This document shows, piece by piece, positions 43,816 to 58,800 of a stretch of DNA of 64,000 nt. How positions within the stretch are numbered: the first letter of the stretch is position 1; every line of letters starts with the position of its first letter. Where the stretch lies: the NCBI GenBank assembly GCA_947475165.1, contig CANJLD010000007.1, positions 1 through 64,000 on the forward strand. Direction: 5' to 3'. A program made the translations under genes and the position numbers. The notes below the pieces were generated by a model. That model saw only the letters and a program-made list of their open reading frames with translations. It was not told the origin of the DNA and made no database searches. This DNA comes from Bacteroidota bacterium (GTDB lineage Bacteria; Bacteroidota; Bacteroidia; Chitinophagales; LD1).

Positions 43816-46800
43816 ATGAATAATAGAAAGTCTACCACTATAGGCAAATTATTTTGCCTGCTACTATGGTTAGTTGTTTCAACCGCTGCCGTTGCGCAAC
43901 AAAAGCAGCAGCCAGTTAGCAAAAATAAAATGCTGGAAGCGTTGAAAAAAACGCAGAACACTATTTCCTTTATTGAGAATAAGGGGCAGTGGAGTCCGGA
44001 AGTAAAGGTTGCCGGTAATACCAATATTGGTAACATGTACATTACCAACGACCATATTCACTTTGTTTCATTTGAAAAGGAAGAAAAGCACGAAGGTGAA
44101 GAAACAGAGGAAGATGAAGCTAAAGAAGCTGAAGAACTGGAACACCAGGAAGTTCACGGCTGGGGAATATATTTAGATGGTTCTAATAAAGACTATACTA
44201 TTAGTAAGCAGCACGAAATGCCAACCAGATACAACTATCTGATTGGTAATACTTACAATGCCTCTGATGTAGCCAGTTATGGTGAAGTAACTATGAACAA
44301 TATATATGAAGGAATTGATCTTCGTATTTACAGTCAGGATCAACACGTAATGGAATTTGACTGGTTAGTAAATGCAGGTTCAGACTTCAGCAATATTAAA
44401 ATGCGCTTTAAGGGTCAGGAAGGTTTGAGTGTAGATGAGAATGGAATCCTGAATGTAAAATTGGAATTTGATGCTGTGAAGTTTGACATACCAGAAGCTT
44501 ACCAAATTATTAATGGTAAGAAGGTGATGGTGAAAATGGCTTTCCAGATAAATGGTGATGTAGCCACTTTCAAAGCAATCAGCAAAATTGATAACCGTTA
44601 CGATTTAGTTATTGACCCGAGTTTGAAATGGGGAACCTGGTTTGATAACAACAGCGATTCTTTTGATGAATACTTGTTTGCTGTTGACTTAGATAATCAA
44701 GGAAACGTTTACTGTGGAGGTAATATAAATGTACAATTAACATCCGGTGCAGGAAATTATATCAATCCGGCTACCTTGTTTGGATTTGACAATTCATACG
44801 CAGGAAGTGTTGATGGTATCATCTATAAATTAAGATTTGACGGAGCAGTTGTTTTGAAAGTTACATACTTTGGAACATCAGCCAACGACCGTTTATATGG
44901 ACTATCACTTTCACCCGATAAATCAACCGTATTTGTCTGCGGTTTAACAGCGGGCACTCTGCCAACAGGTTCTACTACAGCTTTTGACGCAGCTATTGCT
45001 ACCAGCGAAGATGGTTTTGTTGGAGTATTAGATGCTGCTACTTTAGGTACACCTTTGTATACTACATATATAGGAGGTACAGGAAACTCGGATGAAATGG
45101 TTTCTATCCGCGCTTTATCTAATAATAGTTTCGTAGTGGGTGGGCACGTAAATGCTGCACTTTCAACAACAACTCCTAATTATATTTTAAACGCGTATGA
45201 TGCGGCTTACAGTGGAGGTAATGAAATGTATATTGCCAAGTTTACCAATTTCAATACACTCACTTTCGGAACTTACATAGGAGGAACCGGTGATGACCAG
45301 GTAAACGATATTCAAATTTTTAGCGATGGATACATTGCTTTCTCTGGTGCTTCTACTGATAATGCAAGTTTCCCCGCTTTATTTAATAATGCTGCCAATG
45401 CTGTAGCGAATACAACCGGAAGCACCGATGGTGTAATCGGTGTTCTTCCTCCAAGTGGTGGTACCTCAGTGCAAATGCTTAGTCGTTTTGGAGGAACCGG
45501 TGCCGATGAATTTTATGGATTAACAATTGATGCGTTTGATACATTGTATGTAACCGGTTTTACATCTAGTACAAACTTCTATTTGGGACCTAATGCTACT
45601 GCTGCTAACAGATTCCAAACTACAAAGGGAACCGGACAGGATGGATTTGTAGGTAAATTGCCAAGAACCGGATGGAATGGTGGTGCTACTGACCCTTGGG
45701 CTGCAACATATTTTGGTGGAGGTGGCGATGACCGTGGTAACACATTAAGAACTTATACTCCATACACGGTAATGGTGTTTGGAGAAACACAATCTGACCG
45801 TTATCCATTCAACAAAAATATTTCGGACGGTGGGGCTTTATTTGATAGTACTGCCAATGGCGGGTGGGATATATTCTATCAGGTTTTGGGAACAGATTTA
45901 AAAACCCAATATTTTGCAACTTTAGTTGGAGGAAGCGCGAATGACTACTTAGGTCAAACTGGTACACCGCACGGAAGTAACCACTTTCAGGTGGAAGGCG
46001 ATTCCTTGATTTGTCTGGGAACTACTGTGCACAGTTCTTCGCTTACCCCTAATCCCATTGGAGGAGGAGGATTTGATCTTAGTCAGTCCACAAATACAGC
46101 CGATATTCATCTCATTTTTAAATGGAGAATCGGTATTTTATTTAATTTTGATTACGGTGATGCGCCATCGAGTTATGGAAACCCTAATCACGTTGTATTC
46201 AATTCACTCAAAATTGGTTCTACAATAGATAAGGAAGATTTTCCTCTTCCTTCATATAAATGCGATTCTGATGACAGAGTAGGGACTATTCCTGATGATG
46301 AGGATGGTATTGCTGTATCTGGGCCATATAATAACATAGAACTTGTTCAAGATACTTCTACTCGGTTTACCCAAGCGGTAAGTGTTACGAATAGTACTGG
46401 TCTTACAGCAATTTTAGCAGGATGGATTGACTTTAACCGAGATGGAGATTTTTTAGATGCTAACGAAGTTGATACTGTTTTGGTTCCTTCGGGAGCAACT
46501 TCTGCTACTTTAAGATGGACTGGCTACAATACCGGAGCAGCCTATTTTAACCTGACGAACGATACCTCGTATATGCGACTTCGTCTTACAACGCAGTCGT
46601 CTTTCTTTGTGACTAATCCTTCGCCAACTGCCAATGCAGCCAATGGTGAGGTGGAAGATTACTTGGTTATCCGTTACCACTGCGTTAATTTAACTTCGGC
46701 TATTATTGACACCAATGGAACATCGACATGCGGTTCGGCTACAGGTTCAATAGTAATAACCAACGATACTTTAATTGCAGGTGTGCAATATGGGGTATAC

Positions 46801-49800
46801 TATAGTAAAAATGGCGGACCACTTCAGGGACCAGTCTTCTATACTACCACAGGTAGCGGCATCTCTGGAACTTTGACAATTTCCGGATTAACAGCAGGAA
46901 CTTATACTGCAGTTCAGGTGTTTCACCCGACAAATCCGGCTTGCGGATTTACTTTACCAGGTTCTTATGTAATAACAAACCCGGCTACCCCACCTGCACC
47001 GCTTACTGCCACTGCAACCCCAAATCCTATTTGTACAGGAAATACTGTTCAGTTAGATGCAACAACTAATCAAGTTGGAACAATTACATGGTCATGGACA
47101 GGTCCTGTATCATTTACCGCTGCAATTAAGAATCCAACACGTTTAATAAACAACACGAATTTGGGTGGTAACTATTTTGTTACGCAAACTATTAATGGTT
47201 GTACTTCGTCACCGGCTTCGGTAAACTTAGTGGTTAGCGGAACTCCGGTAATTGCTACTGTAACCGGAACAAATCCTACTACATGTTTAGGTACACAAGG
47301 AACAATTACTATAACCGGTCTTTTAGCAAGCCAAACTTATACAGTAAATTATACTAAAGGCGGAGTAGCGCAAGGACCAGTTTCTATAGCTACTAATGCC
47401 AGTGGTAATATCATCATCACCGGTTTAACAGCCGGAACTTATACCGCATTTCAGGTTTCAATAGCGGGATGTTCTTCTGCGGTTAATAATACCATCATTA
47501 CCTTAACCGACCCTTCTGCCCCACCTGCCCCACTTACTGCTACGGCAGTTCCTAATCCTATATGTACAGGAAACACTGTTCAGTTAGATGCAACAACTAA
47601 TCAGGTTGGAACTATTACATGGGCATGGACCGGACCTGCTTTTACAGCAGCTATTAAAAACCCAACAAGATTAATTACCTCTACCAGTATGGGTGGTAGC
47701 TACTCTGTTACTCAAACTATAAATAATTGTACCTCTCCTGCAACAAGTGTAACCTTAGTAGTGAATGCTACACCGGTTATTACTTCAACTAGCAGCACTA
47801 ACCCATTAACATGCGGTGGAACTACAGGAACAATTTTATTGAACGGTTTAAATGCCAGCACTGCTTACTCTGTTACTTATACTAAGAATGGCGGAAGCCC
47901 TACTACCGTATCGCTTACTTCAAGCGCGGGTGGTGTAGTTACAATTACCGGTTTAACAGCTGGTTCTTATACAAATATTTCTGTTACGCTTTCAGGCTGT
48001 CCTTCAGCAGTTATTGCAGGACCTATTGCTTTGAGTGACCCAGCGGCACCATCTGCTCCGGCACCTACAAGTAATACTCCGGTTTGTACTGGTGGAACTA
48101 TCAGTTTATTTACATCAACAGTTAGTGGAGCAACTTATAGCTGGACTGGAGTGAATGGTAATGGAAGCTACACTTCAAGCTTACAAAATCCTACAAGAAG
48201 CACTGCAACTGCTGCTATGGGTGGAAGCTACTGTTTAACTATCACAGTGGCTAACTGTACTTCATCTCCGGGCTGTACCAATGTTGTCGTGAATACTACA
48301 CCGGCTATTGGTTCAACCAGTTCAACTAACCCTACCACTTGTGGTGGCGCGGATGGAACTATTACTTTGAACGGATTATCAGCAACTACTGCATATTCTG
48401 TTGCTTATTCTAAAAACGGAACTGCTCAGGGGCCATTTATTATTACATCAAGCGCAGGCGGTGCTGTAGTTATTACTGGTTTAACACTTGGTTCGTATAC
48501 CAACTTTACTGTTACAATAAATGGTTGTACTTCGGCACCGGTTGCCGGTCCGATTGTGTTGAGCGACCCTTCTACTCCTGCAACACCTACTGCTTCAAGC
48601 AACAGTCCGGTTTGTTCTGGGAATACTATTAATCTTTCAACTGCCTTAGTATCCGGTGCAACATATAGCTGGACAGGTGTCAGTGGTAACGGAACATTTA
48701 CATCTAATCTTCAGAACCCTACAAGGGGGAGTGCAACAGTAGCAATGGGCGGAAGTTATTGCGTAGCAATTACGGTTGCTAACTGTACTTCATTGCAAGG
48801 CTGCACAAACGTGGTGGTTAATCCTACACCGGTTGTTACTTCTACAGGTTCTACTAACCCGACAAGTTGTGCGGGTAATGACGGAACTATCTTGTTGAAC
48901 GGACTTACTGCTAACACAACTTATAGCGTTCGTTATAATAAAGACGGAATTCCACAAGGACCATTTACACTTACCGCTAACGGAGCAGGAGTAGTAACTA
49001 TTCCGAATTTGATACAAGGTAACTATACATTAATAGTAGTTACCTTAAACGGTTGCCAATCATCACCTGTAGCAGGCCCTCTTAATATATTGGACCCTAC
49101 TCCACCAGCGGCACCAACATTATCGAGCAACAGTCCTGTTTGTTCAGGAACGGGTAACACGCTTACATTATTTGCCAGTGGCAATATAGGCGCTTCTTAT
49201 AGCTGGACTGGTCCAAGCGGATATACATCTTCTGCACAAAATCCAACAAGAGCTAATGCTACTGTGGCTATGAGCGGAAGTTATTGCGCTACTCAAACAG
49301 TATCGGGCTGTCTTTCTGATCCTGCTTGTGTAACAGTAATTGTAAATGCTACTCCTTCTATTACTTCTAGCACTAGCAATAATCCAACAACTTGCGGTGG
49401 CAGTAACGGAACAATTGTGTTGAGCGGATTAAATATCAATACTACTTATACCGTAAACTATTTAAGAAACCTCATTGGACAAGGTCCATTCAGCATTGCA
49501 ACTAACGGAAGCGGTGTTCTTACAATTACAGGATTAAATGCCGGAAGTTATACCAATATTACAGTAGCATTAGCTGGTTGTACTTCAGCAGCAGAGGGTC
49601 CGTTTACTTTGAGTGACCCTGCGACTCCATCTGCACCAAGCGTTTCAAGCAATACCGATATTTGTTCAGGAGTTACACTTAGTTTATTTGCCACTGGTCA
49701 GGTTGGTGCTACTTATAGCTGGACAGGACCAAGCGGATATACATCGTCTGCTCAAAATCCTACCAGACCAAGTTCAACTGTAGCAATGAGCGGAAGCTAT

Positions 49801-52800
49801 TGCGCTACTCAAACAGTGGCAAACTGTAATTCGGCTTCGGCTTGTACTCCGGTGGTTGTTAACGCAACACCTACCTTTACTCTGTTTGCAAGCAGCAATC
49901 CAACCACGTGTGGAGGAAGTCAGGGAACAATTACTTTAAGCGGATTAAATACGAATGTTAACTATTCGGTTACATATACTAAGAGTCCTCCGGGAACCGG
50001 ACAAGGACCATTTGTAATTACAAGCAACGGAAGCGGACAATTGACGATTACCGGTTTAACAGCAGGTTCATATTCTACCTTTGTAGTTACTTTAGTTTCT
50101 ACTGGTTGTTCTTCTGTACCGGTAACAGGACCGGTTACTTTAACTGACCCTGCAACACCATCTGCTCCAGGAGTTTCGAGCAATACTCCGGTATGTTCGG
50201 GTAATACCATTACATTATCTGCTACCGGTCAGGTTGGCGCAACTTATAGCTGGACAGGGCAATTAGGTTATAGTTCATCTCAGCAAAGTCCTTCTATTGG
50301 TAGTTCTACTACTGCAATGTCGGGTAACTACTGTGCCACACAAACAGTGGCGGGATGTACTTCTCCTTCAGCTTGTACATTCGTAACAGTAAATCAAACA
50401 CCGGGTGCACCAACACCAGGGGCTTCACCAAATCCGGTTTGTACGGGTGGAACACTTACTTTAACTGCTACAGGTGTGGTAGGTGCAACTTTCAACTGGA
50501 CGTATCCTGATGCTTCTACAGCAACCGGTACACCGATTGTAAGAAACAATGTTGTAGCAGGAATGGCTGGACTTTATTCAGTTACACAGACGGTAAGCGG
50601 ATGTACTTCTTTAACTGCCGGAACAGTAAACGTAACAGTAAACCAAACTCCTGGAATTCCTTCGGCCTCTAACAACGGACCGGTTTGTGTGGGTAATACA
50701 ATTCAATTAAATACTTCTACAGTAAGCGGAGCAAGTTATTCATGGACTGGCCCAGCAAGTTTCTCTTCTTCTTCGCAAAATCCGACAATTATTAATGCAG
50801 TTGCCGGAAATGCGGGAACATATAATATCAGTATTACGGTAAATGGTTGCACCAGCACTTCTGCCGGAACAACTGTATTAGCAGTAAGCAATTGTACCCC
50901 AATTGCTGTGCGCGATGTGTATTCAAATTGCGCTGTTTCGACTATTACTGGAAATATTTTGACCAATGATATTGACCCTTCTGGAAACGGAATTCAAATT
51001 ATCACTCCGAATATCTGCGGAACTTTCAGCGGAACAATTACTCAAAACTCTGGTGGCGGATTTACCTATACTCCACCGGTAGCTTTTAATGGAGTAGATA
51101 GTATTTGTTACAAAGTTTGTAGTGTAAATTTCCCTTCTAGATGCGATACTGGTATTGCGGTGTTTGATTACACTTGTGTTAACTTGCCTCCAGTTGCTGT
51201 AGATGATAATTATACTGTGGATGAAGACGATACACTCACAGGCACTGTAACCAATAATGATTACGACCCGGATGGCGGAATAATTACTGTTAACACAACA
51301 CCAACTTGTAATCCGCAACACGGAACAGTTACTCTTTTAGCCAACGGAAACTTTACTTATATACCAGTAGCTAATTATAACGGACCGGATACTTTCTGTT
51401 ATCAAATTTGTGATAATGGAGTTCCGATTAAATGTGCTAATGCTACTGTTGTTATTACAGTCATTCCTGTAAATGACCCGCCAATTACTGTTCCTGATAC
51501 AACTATTACAACACCGGAAGACACTCCGATTACCGTTTGTATTCCTGTTGATGATGTGGAAGTGAATTCTCAGAGCCACAACGTAAATATTTGCGGTAAT
51601 CCGGTGAATGGAACAATAACGAGTGGTCCATCTGTGAACAATCCACTTGTTCCAAGAACCGTTTGTTTGACTTATACCCCTAACGCAAACTTTAACGGAA
51701 ACGATTCTATTTGCTTAATTATTTGCGATAACGGAACACCAACACTTTGTGATACAACGCATATTCATATTATAGTTACACCGGTTAATGACCCACCGGT
51801 AGCAGTTAATGACAATTACAGCACTAACGAAGATGTAACATTGGTTACTTCATCTGTAACAGGAGTTCGTAATAACGACAGCGACCCTGCGGACGGATTA
51901 GGTGCGACTTCATTAACGGTAACAACTACACCGATAGTAAATACAACAAACGGTACACTTACTTTAAATGGTAACGGTTCTTTTACTTATGTTCCTGTTG
52001 CAAACTTCTGCGGAAGTGATTCGTTCCAATACCGCGTATGCGACAGTGGAACAGGATTACCTGCTAATCTTTGTGATACAGCAACTGCATATATTACAAT
52101 AGTATGTGTAAACGATCCTCCGGTGGTAGTTGATACTCCTATAACTACCTGCGAAGATTGTGGTCCTATTACAGTTTGTATTCCAGTAACTGACCCAGAT
52201 GTAAACCAAACATCAAGCGTGGCGGCTACTTTCTGTGGCCCTAATTCGGGAAGTGCAACTACAAGTTTGGTATTGAACACACTTTGTGTAACCTATACAT
52301 CAAACACTAACTTCAACGGATTAGATTCAATCTGTGTGATAGTTTGCGATAACGGCACACCTGTGTTATGCGATACTACGCATATTACCATTACTGTAAC
52401 TCCGGTAAATGATCCACCGGTTGCTGTCAACGACAACTACACTACCAACGAAGATGTTTCGATAATTACCAGTTCTGTAACTGGTGTTAGAAATAATGAT
52501 AACGACAATGCCGATGGTAATCCGGTAACTTCTTTAACAGTTACTACTACTCCCATTGTAAACGTTGCACACGGTACGCTTACATTGAACAGCGATGGCT
52601 CGTTCACGTATGTGCCAAATGCTAACTACTTTGGAACTGATTCGTTCCAATATGTAGTTTGTGATAATGGTACTCCGCTTCCAAGTTTATGTAATACAGC
52701 AACAGCATATATTACTATTGTTCCTGTGAACGACCCACCTGTTGTTGCTGACACAACAGTTGCAGTTCCTGAAGACAGCGTGATTACTGTTTGTATTCCA

Positions 52801-55800
52801 ATTTCAGATGCTGAAAACGGAACGCAACAACACACCGCTTCCTTCTGCGATGCACCGGACAACGGAGTTATTACTTCAGGACCAATAGTGGATAACGGAA
52901 CCAATACTGTTTGTATCACTTATCATCCTAATTCAAACTTTAACGGTAACGATTCTATCTGTTTAACTATTTGCGATAATGGTAGCCCTGTGTTATGCGA
53001 TAACACGACTATCCGTATTATAGTTACTCCGGTTAATGACCCGCCAATTGCAACTAACGATAACTATACAACTAACGAAGACACACCGCTGAACGTTCCG
53101 GTTGGAACTGGTGTGCGTGTAAATGATAATGATAATGCGGATGGAAATCCTGTTACGTCATTGTCTGTTACCACTTCACCACTCTGCGGACCTTCGAACG
53201 GAACTGTTACTTTAAACAGCAACGGTTCATTCCTTTATACTCCGAATGCGGGATATAACGGAGTTGATTCATTCTGCTACAGAGTATGCGATAGCGGAAC
53301 ACCGCTTCCAAGTTTATGTGATACGGCTGTTGCTTACATCACTATCAACCAGGTGAACGATCCACCGGTGATTGTAGACACGCCAATTACAACTTGCGAA
53401 GATTGTCCAATTACCGTTTGTATTCCTTTCAGCGATGCAGATGTTGTAGATATTCATTCTCAATCTCTATTATGTAATCCTGTAAACGGAACGGTTTCAA
53501 ACATCACCATTAGTGATGTAACAAATACTTTGTGTTTCACTTATCAGGGATACACAAATATTCATGGTTCGGATAGCTTGTGTATTGTAGTTTGTGATAA
53601 TGGCTCTCCTGTTCTTTGCGATACCACTCACATTACTATTACAATTACACCAGTTAATGACCCTCCTTATGCGGACACTATATATGTAGTAACGTATGAG
53701 AATATTCCAGTAGGAGTAAACGTGGCTTCGGCAACAGGTGATTTAGAAGGCGACCCGCTTTCTTACACTTATGGCGGAGTTATTCCAAATAGCGGAACTT
53801 ATTACATCAGCGGTAACGGTGCAATCGTATTTGTTCCTAACCCAGGATTTACAGGAACGGTTACTATTCCTTATACTGTTTGTGACCTAAGTCCATATCC
53901 AGTGAATATTCTTTGTGATGCGGCTGCTATCGTAGTTACCGTATTGCCTACAGGCGATACATTGAATAACCATGCACCCGTTGCGAGCAACGACTACGTT
54001 ACAACTCCTCTTAATACAGCAGTAGTTGTAAACGAGCTTGCAAATGATTATGATCCGGATGGAGATCCGTTACAGGTAACTATCATCGGCTTGCCTTCGC
54101 ATGGTTCGGTAACTGTTAATCCGAATGGAACAGTGAACTACACTCCGAACTCAGGCTACTTTGGGTTCGATACTATTCATTATGTGATTTGCGATCCTGC
54201 TGGAACTACCTTACCGCGTCCGTTGTGTGATGATGCGTATATCATTATCTATATATCAACCGATTCAATTGCGGTTGTAAATGATGCACCGGTAGCAGTT
54301 GACGACTTCGCAAATATTTGCGCTGATGCTTCGACTATAGTAAATGTATTACTCAACGATTACGATCCGAATGGCGATGCACTTACTTCGGTTACTGTTA
54401 TTCAAAATGTTTCTAACGGAACACTTACGAATGCTTCTTTAGGAATTTATACTTACGACCCGAATAACAACTTTGCAGGTAACGATACTTTTGTATACCG
54501 TGTTTGCGATAACGGAACGCCTTCATTATGTGATACAGCAGTTGCAATTATTACTGTTCATCCTACTCCGGTTATTACACCTTCAGTTGCATCGTTAACT
54601 ACATGCAGCGGAAATAACGTAGACATTACTTTCACATCAAGTGTTGTTGGTGCTGTTATTTCGTGGAGCGGTTCTAACGGAACAAGTGGAACAGGAGATA
54701 TTCATACGGTTCTTACTAATACCGGAACGGCAAGTCAGGTGGTTACTTATACAGTTTCAGCTTCTACTGGTTTTGGTTGTGGTAGCGCAGTGTTGACTAT
54801 TGCGGTTACGGTTACACCGCGTCCGGTGGTAACATATACTATCAGTAATACAGTGTTCTGTTCAGGCCAACAAGTAGTGGTTAATTTGTTCTCAAATATT
54901 GCGGGCACTACCTTTACCTGGTCAGGTTCTAACGGTTCAAGCGGAACTGGAAATATTATAACCGATAATCCGACAAACACAGGAATCATAGATTCTACAG
55001 TTACTTATACTATCAATTCAAGTTTCAATGGTTGTTCCGGCACACCGGTAAATGTTTCGGTTATTGTGAAACCTCAACCGGTTATTACTGCTACTCCGCT
55101 TTCGCAAACAATATGCAGCGGAACACCAATAACAATTATGCTTGCCTCAAATGTTTCAGGTACTTCAGTAATCTGGACGGGAAGCAATGGAAACAGCGGT
55201 AATGCATTTACAATTAATGACAGCCCTGTAAATAACGGAGTAAGTAACCTGACAGTTACATATTCAATCAACGGCTCTGCAAATGGATGTCCTGCTACAA
55301 CTGTTTTTGCAACAGTATTGGTTCGTCCAAGAGTTGTTGCAGATGCCGGTTCAGATAAGTCAGTAACATCTTGTGCGGGAAGCTGTATTTCGATTGGCGG
55401 TTCTCCAACAGGTTCTGGTGGAAATGGAACATTTACTTACGCTTGGAGTCCTTCTGATTCATTAAGCGCAACGAATGTTGCTAATCCAAACGTTTGTAAC
55501 CTCACTTCAAATACACTTTACACAGTCACAGTTACCGATGGCAATAACTGCTCGGCAACTGATGCAGTAGCAATTACAGTTGTTCCAAGTTCATTGACTG
55601 CAGAAGCCGGTTCAGGCGGTGCATTGTGTTTAGGAAGTGGCGATAGCGTGATGTTAGGCGGATTCCCTACAGCAGTAGGCGGAACTCCAACATATTCTTA
55701 CAACTGGTCACCAACTACAGGATTGAATTTGACCAATCCGGCTAATCCGGAAGCGTTCCCTGCATCAAATACGATGTATTACTTAACAGTGACAGACGCA

Positions 55801-58800
55801 CTCGGATGTATTTCAGTTGACTCAGCATTGGTGAGAGTTTATCCTACGCTTGTTGTAAATGCAGGAAATGACACATCTGTTTGTTCAACGTTTGCGGCTC
55901 AGTTAGGTGGCACACCTACAGCTTCGGGCGGCAGCGGAACAGGATACACTTATGTATGGTCACCTTCTGTTGGAATCAGCAACGTGAATGCGGCTAATCC
56001 AACAGCTACTCCGGCAGTACTTACTACTTACTCGGTTTATGTAGCAGATAACAACGGATGTACTGCTACAGATAATGTAGTAGTTACCGTTCGTCAGAAT
56101 CCGATTGCAAATGCAGGACCTGACAAAACAATTGTTACCTGTTCAGGAGATAGTACTACAATTGGTGATATTCCGGCTGTTACAAGCGGAACCGGTCCTT
56201 ATACTTATAGTTGGACACCGGCTACAGGTTTGAGCAGCACTTCAGTTGCTAATCCGGTAGTGAAAGGAATTTTAGCTACAACTACTTACACACTTTCTGT
56301 AACAGATGCTAACGGTTGTGTTAGCACCGATAACGTTACAGTGAACGTGATAGCAAATACATTACAGGCACAAGCCGGTCCGGATGAAGCAGTTTGTAGT
56401 AACAACAACTGTGTTCAGGTTGGAGGAATTCCTACAGCAGTAGGAGGTACGCCACCTTATGTTTACGACTGGTCGAATGGCGGCTCGCTTTCAGATTCAG
56501 TTGCAAGCAATCCATTGGCTTGTCCTGGATCAACAACAACTTATACCGTTGTAATTACCGATAGCAAAGGTTGTACAGCAACCGATGCGGAAACTGTTAC
56601 AGTTAATCCTTCCCCAAGTGCAAGTGCAGGACCTGATACTTCTGTTTGTGCAGGAAGCAGCATCGCAATTGGTGGTTCGCCAAGTGCAACCGGTGGTACT
56701 CCGGGTTATACTTATTCTTGGAATCCTACAACCGGTTTATCAATACCGAATGTGGCGAATCCTTCGGCATCTCCTACTGTGGTTACTACTTACCAATTAA
56801 TTGTAACTGACACTAAAAACTGTGCGGCTCTTGATGAAGTAACTGTAACACCAAGACAAAATCCAGTGGTAGATGCAGGTGCTGACAAAATGCTTGTATC
56901 GTGTTTTGCAGACACTGCCTTTATGGTAGTAAATGTTTCAGGAGGAACTTCGCCTTATACTTTTGTATGGAGTCCGGCTATATCGTTGAACAGTTCAACT
57001 GTTCAGAACCCTTACGTAACGGGTCTTACAACAACTACTTCTTATCAGGTAAATGCAACAGATATTTACGGATGTTCTGCTATTGATTTTGTTGTGGTGA
57101 ATGTGGTGCAAAGCACCTTACAGGCAGATGCTGGTAATGATGGAACGCTTTGTGCTAACTCAGGAAGTTCAGCGAACTTGGGAGGAATACCAACAGCGGT
57201 TGGCGGAACTTCACCATATGCTTATACATGGGCTTCTTCTCCTGCAGGATTCAGCAGTAGTTTATCTAACCCTGCTGTTTCTCCTACAGTTACCACCACT
57301 TATTATGTAACTGTTATTGATTCGAAAGGTTGTTCATCTGTTGATTCTGTGAAGGTGAATTTTAATCCGGCACCTTCTGCAAATGCAGGTACTGACACAA
57401 CTATGTGTTCAGGATTCTGTGTAACTGTTGGAGGAACTACAGTTGCGTCTGGCGGAACCGGTCCTTATCAATATTTATGGAGTCCTACTATAGGATTGAA
57501 TGCAAATAATAATCCGAATCCTCTTGCATGCCCTCTTGTAACAACTACATATAACGTGGTGGTTACAGATTCTAACGGTTGTCAGTCGAGTGATGCAATT
57601 ACAATTACTATTCGCTCGAATCCGATTGCTAATGCAGGTGTAGACCAAACGTTAATTAATTGTGGTTCTGATAGTGTTACTATTGGTGGCTCACCTGCTG
57701 CAAGCGGTGGTGCCGGTGGATATACTTACACTTGGAGCCCTGCAACAGGATTATCTTCTGTATCATCAGCTAATCCTATAGTGAAAGGATTAAATGTTTC
57801 TCAACTTTATACTTTAGTAGCAACCGATGTAAACGGTTGCTCGGCTGAAGATGCTGTTGTGGTAAATGTTGTTCCAAGCACACTTACAGCAGAAGCCGGC
57901 TCGGGTGGTTCATACTGCCAAGGCTCTGGCGGAACTGTTACGGTAGGAGGAATACCAACAGCAGTTGGCGGAACTCCTTCATACAATTATGCATGGTCAG
58001 GTGGATTGTCATCGGTAGCAAATCCGGTAGCAAATCCTGACACTACTACCACTTATTATGTTACGATTACAGATAGCAAAGGATGTATTGCAGTTGATTC
58101 AGTAACTATAACTGTTCATCCTTCATCGGTAGCATGTGCCGGTGCCGATACAGCTATCTGTCTTGGAACTTCTGTTCAATTAGGTTGTGGCTTAGCTGCT
58201 TCAACTACTGCAAGCGGAGGAACAGCACCATATACATACTTGTGGGCTCCCCCAACAGGATTGAATAATTCTACAGCTTCTAATCCTATAGCAACTCCAA
58301 TTGCAACTACTAATTACACAGTAAGAGTAGTTGATGCATACGGATGCACAGCTTCGGATGGTGTAACGGTAACGGTTCGTCCTTTACCGGTGGTTGACGC
58401 AGGTGCTGATAACTCGCTGATAGCATGTTCTGCTGATAGTGTTCAGATTGGCGGCTCACCGGCTGCATCTGGCGGCTCACCAGCTTATACTTATGACTGG
58501 TCACCGAATGCTGGTATTTCTGATACTGCGGCTTCAAACCCTTATGTAAGTCATTTGGGTTCAAGTGCTACTTATACTTTAGTAGTAACCGATACATATG
58601 GTTGCTCGGGTTCCGATCAGGTAACTATAAATGTAAATAACAGCACATTAGTGGCTGAAGCAGGAAACAATGTTGCTTTCTGTCAGGGAGCGGCTGTATC
58701 TATCACGCTTGGTGGTAGTCCTACTGCGGTTAGTAACGGAACCGGTCCTTATACTTATTTGTGGACACCTGGAACCGGACTAAGCAGTACTTCATCTGCA

